Below, in pieces: positions 1-7,873 of a DNA stretch of 64,000 nucleotides (position 1 is the stretch's first letter; every line of letters starts with the position of its first letter). This DNA is from Mesoflavibacter sp. (GTDB lineage Bacteria; Pseudomonadota; Alphaproteobacteria; UBA8366; Aestuariispiraceae). The notes beneath the pieces were generated by a model that ran no database searches, was not told where the DNA came from, and saw only the letters and a program-made list of their open reading frames with translations. The position numbers and the translations under genes were made by a program. The stretch is from the NCBI GenBank assembly GCA_017792345.1, contig CP051228.1, forward strand, positions 3,254,148 to 3,318,147, given 5' to 3'.

Positions 1-2
1 TG

Positions 3-602
3 GTCGACATTGCCGAGGCGATGAAGGGCGGCATGGATGTGCGCCCGATCCCCAATATGGTGAACCACGAGACCAACGAGCTGTTCTTCGACAATCTGGA
101 ACTGCCGGAGGACAGCCTAATCGGCCAGGAGGGGCAGGGGTTCAAATACATCCTGACCGGCCTGAATGCCGAACGCACCCTGATCGCCGCGGAATGCATC
201 GGCGACGGCTACTGGTTCACCGACAAGGTCTGCGATTATGTCGGGGAACGTCAGGTCTTCGGCCGCCCGATCGGTCAGAACCAGGGCGTCCAGTTCCCGA
301 TTGCCGAGGCCTATATCGAGGTGCGCGCCGCCGATCTGATGCGCTTCCAGGCCTGCCGCCTCTACGATGCCGGACAGCCCTGCGGGGCGGAGGCGAACAT
401 GGCGAAATACCTGGCCGCCAAGGCGTCCTGGGAGGCCGCCAATGCCTGCATCCAGTTCCACGGCGGCTTCGGCTTCGCCTGCGAATACGATGTCGAACGC
501 AAATTCCGCGAAACCCGCCTCTACCAGGTCGCCCCGATCTCGACCAACCTGATCCTCAGCTACATCGCCGAACACGTCCTGGGCCTGCCCCGGTCGTTCT
601 GA
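3..602 (+). CDS. Acyl-CoA dehydrogenase, C-terminal part (5' end outside window)
   Basis: Only the last ~199 codons are present; the reading frame is open to the left edge, so the first in-window ATG at 21 is not the real start. The product matches the C-terminal half of the acyl-CoA dehydrogenase family, FAD flavoenzymes that introduce an alpha,beta double bond in acyl-CoA thioesters. Seen: the middle beta-domain end (NELFFDNLELPEDSLIG), then the all-helical C-domain with GERQVFGRPIGQNQGVQF, the conserved IQFHGGFGF segment and the RKFRETRLYQVAPIS tail that contacts FAD and CoA. The acyl substrate cannot be told from this part. No neighbour continues the strand, and a REPIN-like hairpin pair follows the stop. 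The family call is secure; the chain-length class is unknown. Confidence 0.93.
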   Translation, partial: VDIAEAMKGGMDVRPIPNMVNHETNELFFDNLELPEDSLIGQEGQGFKYILTGLNAERTLIAAECIGDGYWFTDKVCDYVGERQVFGRPIGQNQGVQFPIAEAYIEVRAADLMRFQACRLYDAGQPCGAEANMAKYLAAKASWEAANACIQFHGGFGFACEYDVERKFRETRLYQVAPISTNLILSYIAEHVLGLPRSF

Positions 603-666
603 GGAGGCTATCCTGAACGCGGAGGTCGCGGAGGCCTCCGCTGCCCGGGCCGCAGCATCGCTCCGT

Positions 667-743
667 GTTCCTGCAAAAGCAGGAACCTTCCTGGAGCCGG
701 CTCGATACGCTGCCCGTGAAGGTTCCCGCCGCCGCCGGCGAAC
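667..743. repeat. REPIN-like inverted pair, family II (GTTCCTGC type)
   Basis: Left element is a perfect 8-bp hairpin GTTCCTGC-AAAA-GCAGGAAC followed by CTTC (667-690). Right element, in inverse orientation, is GAAGGTTCCCGC...GGCGAAC (718-743). The same pair architecture recurs at 58668-58742. It occupies most of the 217-nt gap between the acyl-CoA dehydrogenase stop and the convergent SDR gene and could act as a terminator for both. Confidence 0.65.
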
Positions 744-819
744 GGAGGGGACGTCCGCCGTCCCGGGCCGTGGACGGTACCGGCCCGGACCTCGTGAACT
801 GCAGGCAGCCTGATTGGCG

Positions 820-1530
820 TCAGACCAGACGGGCGCCGCCGTCGATATGGATGGTTTCGCCGGTGATGGCCTCGTTTTGCATCAGAAGCAGGACGGCCTG
901 CGCCACCTCGTCTGGGCTCACCAGACGTGGAACCGGTTGCCTGGCGGTGACGGCATCCAATGCCCGTGCGCCTTCGCGCGGGAAGATCGAGTCCCACATC
1001 GGGGTTTCGGTATAACCGGGTGCGACGGCGTTGAACCGGATTGGGGCCAGATCGAGTGCCAGGACCCGGGCCAGTTGTTCGGCCGCCATTGTCGCGATGC
1101 CGGAAACCCAGGCGCCCGGAACCGGCCGGTCGGACGACAAGCCGCCCGTGAAAACGAAGGAACCGCCCGCACGCATCCGGCCGTGCGCGGCGCGGACGAC
1201 GTCGATCGACCCCCAGACCCGTTCGTCGAATCGATGTTTGAAATCCTGGATCGGGTGGTCGAGCGGGCTCCCTACTTTCGTGCTGCCCGCCGCGATATAG
1301 ACGTGATCCACCGCGGTGACGCCGGAAAATATTCCCCGGATCGACTCTGGATCGTTGATATCCCCGACCTGGATTTCCAGACCGCTTACCGCCTTGCGTG
1401 CGACTTCCAGTTTTTCCCGGGTTCTGGATACAGCGAGGACCCGCGCCCCCTGTGCCCGCGCCGCCTTTGCCACGGCGAGGCCGATCCCCTCGGACCCACC
1501 TATGACGACGACTTGCTGGTCATGCAACAT
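820..1530 (-). CDS. SDR-family NAD(P)-dependent oxidoreductase
   Basis: A 236-residue short-chain dehydrogenase/reductase; family members oxidise or reduce alcohol/carbonyl groups with NAD(P)(H) in the cytosol. The start is the ATG at 1530 because the protein then begins MLHDQQVVVIGGSEGIG, placing the Rossmann TGxxxGxG-like motif (GGSEGIG) at the very N terminus as usual; upstream codons are not protein-like. Also seen: the NAG-equivalent region (YIAAGSTK) and the C-terminal IHIDGGARLV typical of classical SDRs. The usual catalytic YxxxK is not obvious: the expected position reads GAWVSGIATMAAEQLARVLA, so Tyr may be replaced, which makes activity uncertain. Divergent from a TetR gene with two operator-like palindromes between them, so likely controlled by that regulator. 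Confidence 0.85.
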   Translation of the reverse strand: MLHDQQVVVIGGSEGIGLAVAKAARAQGARVLAVSRTREKLEVARKAVSGLEIQVGDINDPESIRGIFSGVTAVDHVYIAAGSTKVGSPLDHPIQDFKHRFDERVWGSIDVVRAAHGRMRAGGSFVFTGGLSSDRPVPGAWVSGIATMAAEQLARVLALDLAPIRFNAVAPGYTETPMWDSIFPREGARALDAVTARQPVPRLVSPDEVAQAVLLLMQNEAITGETIHIDGGARLV

Positions 1531-1602
1531 GAAACAAGGCCTTTCGTTCGTGCCGGTCCGGTGTGAGCGACCCATGCCGCCCGCCTTGCCCAAGCATATT
1601 AT

Positions 1603-1616
1603 TTAGCGGTCGCTAA
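1603..1616. promoter_or_regulatory. Operator-like palindrome O1 (SDR/TetR intergenic)
   Basis: TTAGCG-GT-CGCTAA, 6-bp perfect arms with a 2-nt centre. It is repeated with 11 of 14 matches at 1650-1663, centre-to-centre 47 bp. Position between divergent SDR and TetR genes fits an autoregulatory TetR operator. Confidence 0.6.
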
Positions 1617-1649
1617 TCAACATGCTTGACTTTTGGCGTCAAGGGTAAT

Positions 1650-1663
1650 TTAGTGATCGCTAT
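1650..1663. promoter_or_regulatory. Operator-like palindrome O2 overlapping the TetR start codon
   Basis: TTAGTGATCGCTAT resembles O1 at 11 of 14 positions and runs into the ATG at 1662, so binding here would block transcription or initiation of the regulator gene itself. Confidence 0.5.
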
Positions 1664-2285
1664 GAAACGGGCAGGCAAATCGCGCGGCGGCAGGCCGTGG
1701 AGCTTCGACCGAGAGGCAGCAATCGAAACGGCGATGACGCTGTTTTGGCGGCATGGCTATGAGGGTGTGTCGGTTGGGGACCTCACAAAGGCGATCGGCA
1801 TCGCACCGCCCAGCCTCTACGCCGCTTTCGGCAGTAAGGCCGGGCTCTACGCCCTGGCGATGGATCGATATACCAATACCTTCGGATGCCTGACCGATCT
1901 GGATATCGAGTCTGAGGAAACGCTGTCCGCCGCAGTTCGTCTGTTGCTGGAAAGCGCCGTTCGGACCGTAACCCATCGCGAGCGGGAACGGGGGTGCATG
2001 ATCTCCAGCGGTTTGGTCGCCAGTCACCCGGATCTTGCCGACCTTGCCGAGGAAGCGGCCATGCGTCGGGAGGGGCTTCGCGAAAGAGTCGCTCAATCCC
2101 TGCAGCGTTTCGGGCCGGAGGAAGAGATCCGGCGTCTGTCCCGGTATCTGCTGGCGGTGATGCAGGGGATCTCGGTCCAGGCGCGCGATGGCGTGGACGC
2201 GGCGCAATTGCAGGAAATCGTGGACGCGGTCGTCACGGGCCTCGCCGCGGAATCCCCTGAATCCAAGACTGCGAACGGAAAATGA
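1662..2285 (+). CDS. TetR/AcrR-family transcriptional regulator
   Basis: A 207-residue one-component repressor. The N-terminal helix-turn-helix is clear: a basic leader (KRAGKSRGGRPWSFDREAAIE), then AMTLFWRHGYEGVSVGDLTKAIGIAPPSLYAAFGSKAGLYALAMDRY, which is the TetR_N signature. The C-terminal ligand domain is of the type found with SDR and oxidoreductase targets and contains a CMISSGL segment. Start chosen at 1662: it gives a standard-length N-terminal arm, whereas the ATG at 1626 adds a non-conserved extension that would cover operator O2. It is divergent from the SDR and its TGA overlaps the next ATG (ATGA), so it is translated together with the EamA transporter. Likely represses both directions in the absence of an unknown small ligand. 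Confidence 0.92.
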   Translation: MKRAGKSRGGRPWSFDREAAIETAMTLFWRHGYEGVSVGDLTKAIGIAPPSLYAAFGSKAGLYALAMDRYTNTFGCLTDLDIESEETLSAAVRLLLESAVRTVTHRERERGCMISSGLVASHPDLADLAEEAAMRREGLRERVAQSLQRFGPEEEIRRLSRYLLAVMQGISVQARDGVDAAQLQEIVDAVVTGLAAESPESKTANGK

Positions 2286-3238
2286 CCGCAATGGGCAGGG
2301 CTGACTTCGCCTTTGCGTTGTTGGTGCCCTTCCTCTGGGGCTTCCAGTTCGTCGTCATAAAGGTCGGGTTGGCGGATTTCCCACCGCTATTCTTCCTCGG
2401 CCTGCGCTTCGTGGTCATCGCGGCGCTCATGTTGCCCTTTGTCGGTATTCCGACCGCGCGGGAGCTTGGACCGATGATCGTGGTTTCGGTCTTCCTGGGG
2501 GGGCTGAATTTCGGATTGGTCTATTCCGGCCTGGCCCATGGTCAGGCAGGGATTTCGGCGGTCGTGTTTCAATTGCAGACGCCGTTCACTGTTCTGTTGG
2601 CTTGGCCGCTGCTGGGCGATCGGCCCTTGCCGCGCGTCGTCCTGGGCGTCGGGATCGCATTCGCCGGCGTCGCGCTGACGGTCGCGGCCCCGGAGAACCC
2701 GGTCGTGCTCTACCCGGTTCTGCTGGTGTTGGGGGCGGCGCTGGCGATGGCTATCGGAAATGTCGCCGTGAAACGCTTCGGACCGTTCGAACCGTTGAAA
2801 TTGATGGCCTGGATTTCGCTTTTCACCGTGCCTCAGGTCTGGATTATGTCGGCGTTGGTCGAACAGGGCCAGTACGCCTCATTGTTCGTCGCGACGCCCA
2901 CGGCGTGGCTTGCCTTCGCCTATACGGTCCTGCTGGGCGGGATCGCCGGATTCGGGTTGTGGTTCCGCCTGATCGCGAAACACTCGATGTCGCGGATCGC
3001 GCCGTTCGGTTTGCTCCAGACCGCTTTTGCGATCGCCAGCGGCGTCCTCCTGTTGCAGGAACCGCTGACCGAACGTCTGATCATGGGCGCATTGATCTGT
3101 GTTTGCGGCGTGGCCATAACCCAAGGCCGCGGCCGCGCTCCGACGCCGGCTGTCCCGCCGCCGCCCGCTCCCGCACTGGGCGCCACGGCCGAGCCACCCT
3201 CTTTGCGGCGCGCCTTCTTCAGGGCCAAGCGCCGATGA
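2282..3238 (+). CDS. EamA/DMT-superfamily transporter
   Basis: A 318-residue integral inner-membrane protein with about ten hydrophobic segments arranged as two five-helix EamA repeats; the first begins FAFALLVPFLWGFQFVVIKVGL and the second starts around LYPVLLVLGAALAMAIGNVAVKR. Members export metabolites or amino acids; this branch resembles the YdcZ/RhaT-like O-acetylserine/cysteine exporters (EamA), but substrate is not deducible. A proline/alanine-rich cytoplasmic tail (TPAVPPPPAPA) ends in basic residues. Start overlaps the TetR stop by four bases, so it is translationally coupled to the regulator and probably exports the compound handled by the divergent SDR. Confidence 0.88.
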   Translation: MTAMGRADFAFALLVPFLWGFQFVVIKVGLADFPPLFFLGLRFVVIAALMLPFVGIPTARELGPMIVVSVFLGGLNFGLVYSGLAHGQAGISAVVFQLQTPFTVLLAWPLLGDRPLPRVVLGVGIAFAGVALTVAAPENPVVLYPVLLVLGAALAMAIGNVAVKRFGPFEPLKLMAWISLFTVPQVWIMSALVEQGQYASLFVATPTAWLAFAYTVLLGGIAGFGLWFRLIAKHSMSRIAPFGLLQTAFAIASGVLLLQEPLTERLIMGALICVCGVAITQGRGRAPTPAVPPPPAPALGATAEPPSLRRAFFRAKRR

Positions 3239-3320
3239 TGACGATTGCCGCCGGATCGGGTCGACGATCGCGACATCCGCTTCCGGCTGGGGCATGCGCC
3301 ATGCCCTCTTTTCGACGCCC

Positions 3321-3794
3321 TCAGCCGGGTTCCTGGGCCAGCTCCTGGGTAAGCCCCTGGGTAACTTCTTGGGCGAGGCCGATCAGCAATCCTTCCGGAC
3401 CGCGGATGTAGCACAGCCGGTAGACGTTCTGATAATCGACGATATCCCCCACCAGTTCCGCGCCATGCGGGCGCAGGCGGTCCAGCGTCTCATGAAGATC
3501 GTCGACGGTGAACATGGCGCGCAGGTAGCCGAGCGCGTTGACCGGCGCGGTGCGGTGGTCGGCGGCGATTGCGGGCCGGATGAAGCGGGACAGTTCCAGG
3601 CGGCTGTGCCCGTCCGGCGTGCGCATCATGGCGATTTCGACCGACTGGTCGCCCAATCCGGTGACCCGCCCGGCCCATTCGCCCTCGACCATGGCCTTGC
3701 CTTCGAGGTCGAGGCCGAGGGCCCGGAAAAAGGCGATCGCGCCGTCCAGATCCTCGACGACGATTCCGATATTATCCATTCGTTTCAGCGCCAT
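3321..3794 (-). CDS. VOC-family protein (glyoxalase/bleomycin-resistance fold)
   Basis: A 157-residue protein of one vicinal-oxygen-chelate module pair. It opens MALKRMDNIGIVVEDLDGAIAFFRALGLDLEG, the standard first beta-alpha-beta unit, and contains AMFTVDDLHETLDRLRPHGAELVG and YIRGPEGLLIGLAQE at the second unit, where the terminal Glu normally binds the metal. Family members are metal-dependent lyases, dioxygenases or binding proteins; the substrate is not predictable. The last ~15 codons are a QEVTQGLTQELAQE repeat encoded by a small imperfect 12-bp DNA repetition. Isolated between convergent EamA and a divergent receiver gene. Confidence 0.85.
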   Translation of the reverse strand: MALKRMDNIGIVVEDLDGAIAFFRALGLDLEGKAMVEGEWAGRVTGLGDQSVEIAMMRTPDGHSRLELSRFIRPAIAADHRTAPVNALGYLRAMFTVDDLHETLDRLRPHGAELVGDIVDYQNVYRLCYIRGPEGLLIGLAQEVTQGLTQELAQEPG

Positions 3795-3979
3795 GCCGGC
3801 ACACTATCGGGCTTCCATTCGACCGGCAACGGCCCTCTGGACCTTTGACAGGGCGGGGAACGGCACCGATAACTCTATCCTCGGAATGGGCGGATGGGCG
3901 CGGGCATTTTCGGGCATGGACGGGCCGGTCGCGCCGCTGCCGGCCCCATGCGACAGTTGAATGGGATGATCGAGACGTC

Positions 3980-4444
3980 ATGGCCAAACCCGACCCTTAC
4001 ATGTCCTGCCGCCTGCTGATCGTGGACGACAACCAGCCGACCCGGCTGCTGCTGCGCGAAATGCTAAAAAGCGAAGGACTGACAGGCGTACGGGAAGCGT
4101 CCGGCGGGGCGGAGGCGCTGCGCCTGTTGGAGACATACCCTTTCGACGTGGTCCTGGCCGATATGGAAATGCCGGACATGAGCGGGCTCGACCTTCTGCG
4201 CAAAGTGCGGCGGGACGGCGTCGCCCTGAACCGCGCGATCCCCTTCGTCTTCGTCACCGCCCATGCCAATCCGGCCCTGGTCGGCAAGGCCCGCGAACTG
4301 GGCGTGACGGGCTATGTCCTGAAGCCGATCACGATCGGCCAGGTCCGTGCCAAGCTGGACCTCGCCCTGCGCCAGGGGCGCGCCCTGCATGACAGTCAGG
4401 CAAAACCGAAACCCGAACCGGAGGACGATGCCTGGGAATTGTGA
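3980..4444 (+). CDS. Single-domain response regulator (CheY-like receiver)
   Basis: A 154-residue stand-alone REC domain without an output domain. Visible motifs: acidic pair in LLIVDDNQPTR, the phospho-acceptor Asp in VVLADMEMPDMSG, the conserved Thr in FVFVTAHAN and Lys in GYVLKPIT. The tail after ~residue 130 is a charged, Pro/Lys-rich extension (KPKPEPEDD). Start at 3980 (ATGGCC) places LLIVDD near residue 12; the upstream in-frame ATG at 3845 would add 45 non-conserved residues. Probably a phosphorelay or motility/stress switch protein; the partner kinase is not in the window. Confidence 0.9.
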   Translation: MAKPDPYMSCRLLIVDDNQPTRLLLREMLKSEGLTGVREASGGAEALRLLETYPFDVVLADMEMPDMSGLDLLRKVRRDGVALNRAIPFVFVTAHANPALVGKARELGVTGYVLKPITIGQVRAKLDLALRQGRALHDSQAKPKPEPEDDAWEL

Positions 4445-4600
4445 GCAGGCAATTGCGAGCCCGGATTTGCGAGCCTTTCGGCGTGTGGGCATGCGGGGTT
4501 TGTGAACGATGCTGCGCCCGCCATTTTCCCTCTCCTCAAACCGCCGAATTCAGCCTATAGAGCCGCCGCTCCCTCCTGTCGCGCAAAGGCTGCGTTACGA

Positions 4601-5233
4601 ATGTCCCAGATATCGACGGTTTCTCCGCTTCCGCCCGGTCCGGGGCGCGGGAAGCCGCCCCGTCATTGGGCCATCGTCCGGGACGCCTTCTCGCCGGAAG
4701 AATGCGCCACGCTGAGGTCGGCCTATGCCGCCCTGAACGCCCGGAAAGGTGGCCTAGTCGCCGGGCGCTTCGACACGCAGGTGCGCCAGTCGGGGCTGGT
4801 CTGGCTTCCGGACGGCGACATGACGGATGGCGGATCTGCCGACGGGCAATCTTTCGATTGGGTGGCTCATCGCTTGGCCCGCCTGGTGGGCGACGCCAAC
4901 CGCGACACTTTCCGCTACGTGCTGGACGGGTTCGAGGAGCGGCTGCAACTCGCCTGCTATGGACCGGGCCATTACTATGACTGGCATATCGACCGCGGCC
5001 GGGGCGCCGTTGCCGGCCGGCGCAAACTGACCCTGTCCGTGCAATTGTCCGACCCGGCCGACTATCTGGGCGGAGAGCTGGAACTGAACGCCGACGGCCA
5101 TCCGTATCAGGCGCCTTGCGACCAAGGCACCCTGATCGCCTTCGCTGCCCATACCATCCACCGCGTCGCCCCGGTCGTCACCGGCACCCGCCTGTCCCTC
5201 GTCGCCTGGATCCACGGCCCCGATTTCGTGTGA
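4601..5233 (+). CDS. 2-oxoglutarate/Fe(II)-dependent oxygenase, PKHD-type
   Basis: A 210-residue double-stranded beta-helix dioxygenase that would use 2OG and O2 to hydroxylate an unknown substrate. From the chosen start (ATG 4601) the metal triad reads H129-x-D131 (DWHID) and H187 (TIHRVAPV), and R197 (GTRLSLVAWI) is positioned to bind 2-oxoglutarate. Core strands such as RKLTLSVQLSDPADYLGGELEL match the P4H/PKHD-hydroxylase (PiuC/YbiX-like) group. The longer ATG at 4502 adds 33 residues lacking family similarity. The gene stands alone with no iron-box visible upstream. Confidence 0.88.
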   Translation: MSQISTVSPLPPGPGRGKPPRHWAIVRDAFSPEECATLRSAYAALNARKGGLVAGRFDTQVRQSGLVWLPDGDMTDGGSADGQSFDWVAHRLARLVGDANRDTFRYVLDGFEERLQLACYGPGHYYDWHIDRGRGAVAGRRKLTLSVQLSDPADYLGGELELNADGHPYQAPCDQGTLIAFAAHTIHRVAPVVTGTRLSLVAWIHGPDFV

Positions 5234-5377
5234 AGGGCTTAGACATTAAGGTCCTATCCGCCGTTCCCTAGGACACTTCCAAGGCAATCGAAGTGTGCCG
5301 CACGCGTCGTAACCCATTGTTAGATCTGCCCCGACCAGCTCCTGTTGCGAGCAGTTTTTTAAAAAATCTAATAAACA

Positions 5378-5406
5378 TTGAATCTCATTGAGTGCATTGT
5401 TATCCT
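5378..5406 (+). promoter_or_regulatory. Candidate sigma70-type promoter of the CsgG-like operon
   Basis: TTGAAT at 5378-5383 and TATCCT at 5401-5406 are separated by exactly 17 bp, within an AT-rich tract (5350-5410) that contrasts with flanking GC-rich DNA. It lies about 50 bp before the first gene of the operon. Confidence 0.4.
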
Positions 5407-5457
5407 TTCCTCTCGTATTGAGGATTGTGGTTGATTGCTAATTTGGGAGGATGGGTC

Positions 5458-5823
5458 ATGAGGTCATTTCGCGTTGCGGCAATAATTGGATTGGCGGTGC
5501 TGTTTGGATTTTCCGGCTCTGCAGCCGCCCAGAATGCAGGTGGTTTGGCGGTCGATTTGCAGAACCAACGAGGCGCTGCTGCGGTTAATGGACCTGTGGT
5601 CGGCGGTAATGTCACTTCCACGGTGAACGTTGGAAACGTGAACGCCGAAGCAGAAGACGGCTCGGTTGCGTCGAACCGAATTGGGTCAGTGACCAGCGGA
5701 TCGGTCGGCGGAAATGTGACGAGTCGCGTTAATGCGGGGAACGTCAATGCCGAAGCAAAGGACGACTCTTGCGCGGAAAACGTTATTGCGTCGGTTGGCT
5801 CGACCGCATGCGACAAATTCTGA
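5458..5823 (+). CDS. Small secreted repeat protein, candidate fibre subunit (CsgG-like cluster)
   Basis: A 121-residue protein not assignable to a named family. Signal peptide: MRSFRVAAIIGLAVLFGFSG followed by an AAAQ cleavage-type site. The mature part is hydrophilic and rich in Gly, Asn, Val, Ala, and contains a ~33-residue tandem duplication: VVGGNVTSTVNVGNVNAEAEDGSVASNRIGSV-like unit followed by a SVGGNVTSRVNAGNVNAEAKDDSCAENVIASV-like unit (quoted only in outline; residues ~50-82 and ~84-116). Two Cys occur only near the C terminus. Start at 5458 is supported by GGGAGG seven bases upstream. It is the first gene of the operon, and regular N/G/V repeats plus the downstream CsgG-like channel make a secreted polymeric subunit likely, but this is inference. 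Confidence 0.75.
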   Translation: MRSFRVAAIIGLAVLFGFSGSAAAQNAGGLAVDLQNQRGAAAVNGPVVGGNVTSTVNVGNVNAEAEDGSVASNRIGSVTSGSVGGNVTSRVNAGNVNAEAKDDSCAENVIASVGSTACDKF

Positions 5824-5926
5824 ACGGGCTATCGACGCAACGACCTGGCCGAGGAGATGAACCGCTGTGTGCCAAAAATGGCGCACTGGTTCGGTGGGGC
5901 TGTCTGGCCAGCTGAGGACAAATTTA

Positions 5927-6277
5927 ATGCGCTGCTGGTACCGAACATTTGGGCTGGGGCTGTTAATGTGTCTTGCCTGTGTTGGGGCGGACGGAAAGGC
6001 GGAAGCTCAGTCGGGCGGTTTGAATTCGTCAGAACTTCAGCTCCAGATCAATGAAGCGGAATCGCGAGCGTATCAAAAACACGCTGAACGCGATGGTACT
6101 ATGCTGCCGTCGGACGCGCAGGCTTCTTGTGGCAGAGACGGCACCGTGCAGATTGGCCAACCGCAGACCGGTACAATTTTTGACGTACCGAAATCACTGA
6201 TCGATGAGGAAATTGGGACCTCAAGTTCATCGAGCACTACGATTATCGGGGATGTAAGCATCGTCGGCTGCAACTAA
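5927..6277 (+). CDS. Small secreted protein with TIIGDV-Cys tail (CsgG-like cluster)
   Basis: A 116-residue exported protein of unknown family. The N terminus (MRCWYRTFGLGLLMCLACVG, then GKAEAQ) is a signal peptide; a GAGGA Shine-Dalgarno lies eight bases before ATG 5927. The mature protein has a helical Glu/Gln-rich stretch (SELQLQINEAESRAYQKHAERDG) and ends in a Ser run and SSTTIIGDVSIVGCN. The (T/S)xx(I/V)GDVxxxxC motif recurs twice in the protein encoded at 8453-9094, linking the two. Only 12 bases separate its stop from the CsgG-like gene. Candidate minor subunit or nucleator; function unproven. Confidence 0.72.
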   Translation: MRCWYRTFGLGLLMCLACVGADGKAEAQSGGLNSSELQLQINEAESRAYQKHAERDGTMLPSDAQASCGRDGTVQIGQPQTGTIFDVPKSLIDEEIGTSSSSSTTIIGDVSIVGCN

Positions 6278-6289
6278 CTGTGAGGGCGT

Positions 6290-7873
6290 ATGCGACGAGA
6301 AGAACACAATCGTAGGCGATGGCCCTCTTTGTGGTCAGGTTTTGCCTGCTTGGCTTGTCTCGCTCTTATCGCCGGTTGCAAGACTACCCCTGGTGAGAGT
6401 GTCGCTGCGATGGCGCAGCCGACGACACCTGTATCGAAAACAGTAACGAACTTCGAAAACGCGAAACGGTGTATGGACGAACTGTTTCTCGAGGCCGGCA
6501 AAAGGGGCATCCCGATTACGACCGGCGACATCTCTGATGAGACCAGTTCCGTGAAGGTGAGCGAGCAGGACATGATCATCAATGCGATTGCGGATATGTC
6601 CCGTCGCAGCCAAGCATTCGAGTTCTTTGCCGTCGAAACTCAGGCCTCCGCCGCGACCGAGCTGCAGCAGGTTTTTGCACCCTTGGATCAAGTCAATACC
6701 AATTTGCCGAGCGTGTACATTCGCGGTTCCATTTCGCAAAGCGACAACAACGTTACACAAGACGGCCAGTCGGGATCCGTTACTTTGCCGTTCCTCTCGG
6801 TCGGGGCGGGCGAGAATCAAGTTGCCGGTACCGTAAGTATCGACCTTCAGATTGTCAGTATCCTCACGCGTAAGGTTTGGTCGGATGCGACAACCAGCAA
6901 CACGATTACCATTATTTCAGACGATGACTCGCAATCCGCGCGCGGCCTGATCAGTCAAGGCAGTTTCGGCGCCGCGATGTCAGTGTCGCTTTCATCCGCC
7001 CGACGCGAAGGGCGCGGCCAGGCCGTCCGGACCTTGATCGAGTTCAGTCTTATCGAACTTCTGGGCAAGTATACTAGGGTCCCATACCAACGATGCCTGA
7101 GTCTGGAGTCGAATGATCCAAAGGTAATGCGGACCGCATTGTCGCTATACGAGAAGTTGTCCGACTTGGAGCGGCTGCAGGCGGTACAGGCAGGTTTGAA
7201 AAATCTAGGTCGTTATGAAGGGCCTATAGACGGGCGTATGACGCCAAGACTTCAAGATCAGATATCAATTGCCAAGGACGAACGCGGATTACTGGCGGAT
7301 GGAAGGGTTGATTTCCAAATATTCAACGCATTCTACGAAGAAATTCTTATTCCCCCGGAATATCTAAAATCCGACCAAAGCGCTGCGATTCCAGGGGGCA
7401 GGACGCCTTCACAGGTCCCGCCAAGTGGCCGGGATCCGATTGGACTTTCCGTAGCACTTACACAAAACATTCTTCGTGTCGGGGATGAAATTAGAGTTAA
7501 AGCCTCAACTGAGACAACCGCTCGACTCTATTGCTATTACGAGTTCGTCGCGGAGGGAACTTTGCAGACGGTTCGCATATTCCCAAACCGATTTCAGACG
7601 AACAACCTCATGACACCTCATCAGGTTACCGTCATTCCAGGTCCTGATATTCCGGTTAAGTTGCGCCTGCAAACCGACGAAGAAGAAGCCATATCCTGTG
7701 TTGCGACGACAGCGAGTTATAGCCAGTTCGATCAGCCTTCGGTGCTTACCCAGGGTGACTTGGTGCCCTTAGCTTGTGACTATGGCGGCGTTGCTTGCCC
7801 TGTCTATGAACATCAAAAAGTCAACGCACTTCAAACTTCGACCAAACATTTGCGTATCAAGGCGGTCCAATGA
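6290..7873 (+). CDS. CsgG/HfaB-like outer-membrane secretion lipoprotein with PG-binding and DUF4384 domains
   Basis: A 527-residue lipoprotein: basic N terminus, hydrophobic core and lipobox LIAGC with Cys30. Residues ~55-270 resemble CsgG/HfaB, the nonameric outer-membrane channel of curli (type VIII) secretion: DMSRRSQAFEFFAVE, VYIRGSISQSDNNV, VAGTVSIDLQIVSILTRKVW, and the closing FSLIELLGKYTRVPYQRCL. Residues ~295-350 look like a peptidoglycan_binding_1 module (LQAVQAGLKNLGRYEGPIDG). Residues ~383-475 match DUF4384 (LRVGDEIRVKAST, VRIFPNRFQTNNL). E. coli CsgG has only the first part, so this is an enlarged version that may anchor to peptidoglycan. The gene overlaps the next by ATGA. Function as export channel for the neighbouring small proteins is inferred from domain and context. 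Confidence 0.82.
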   Translation: MRREEHNRRRWPSLWSGFACLACLALIAGCKTTPGESVAAMAQPTTPVSKTVTNFENAKRCMDELFLEAGKRGIPITTGDISDETSSVKVSEQDMIINAIADMSRRSQAFEFFAVETQASAATELQQVFAPLDQVNTNLPSVYIRGSISQSDNNVTQDGQSGSVTLPFLSVGAGENQVAGTVSIDLQIVSILTRKVWSDATTSNTITIISDDDSQSARGLISQGSFGAAMSVSLSSARREGRGQAVRTLIEFSLIELLGKYTRVPYQRCLSLESNDPKVMRTALSLYEKLSDLERLQAVQAGLKNLGRYEGPIDGRMTPRLQDQISIAKDERGLLADGRVDFQIFNAFYEEILIPPEYLKSDQSAAIPGGRTPSQVPPSGRDPIGLSVALTQNILRVGDEIRVKASTETTARLYCYYEFVAEGTLQTVRIFPNRFQTNNLMTPHQVTVIPGPDIPVKLRLQTDEEEAISCVATTASYSQFDQPSVLTQGDLVPLACDYGGVACPVYEHQKVNALQTSTKHLRIKAVQ

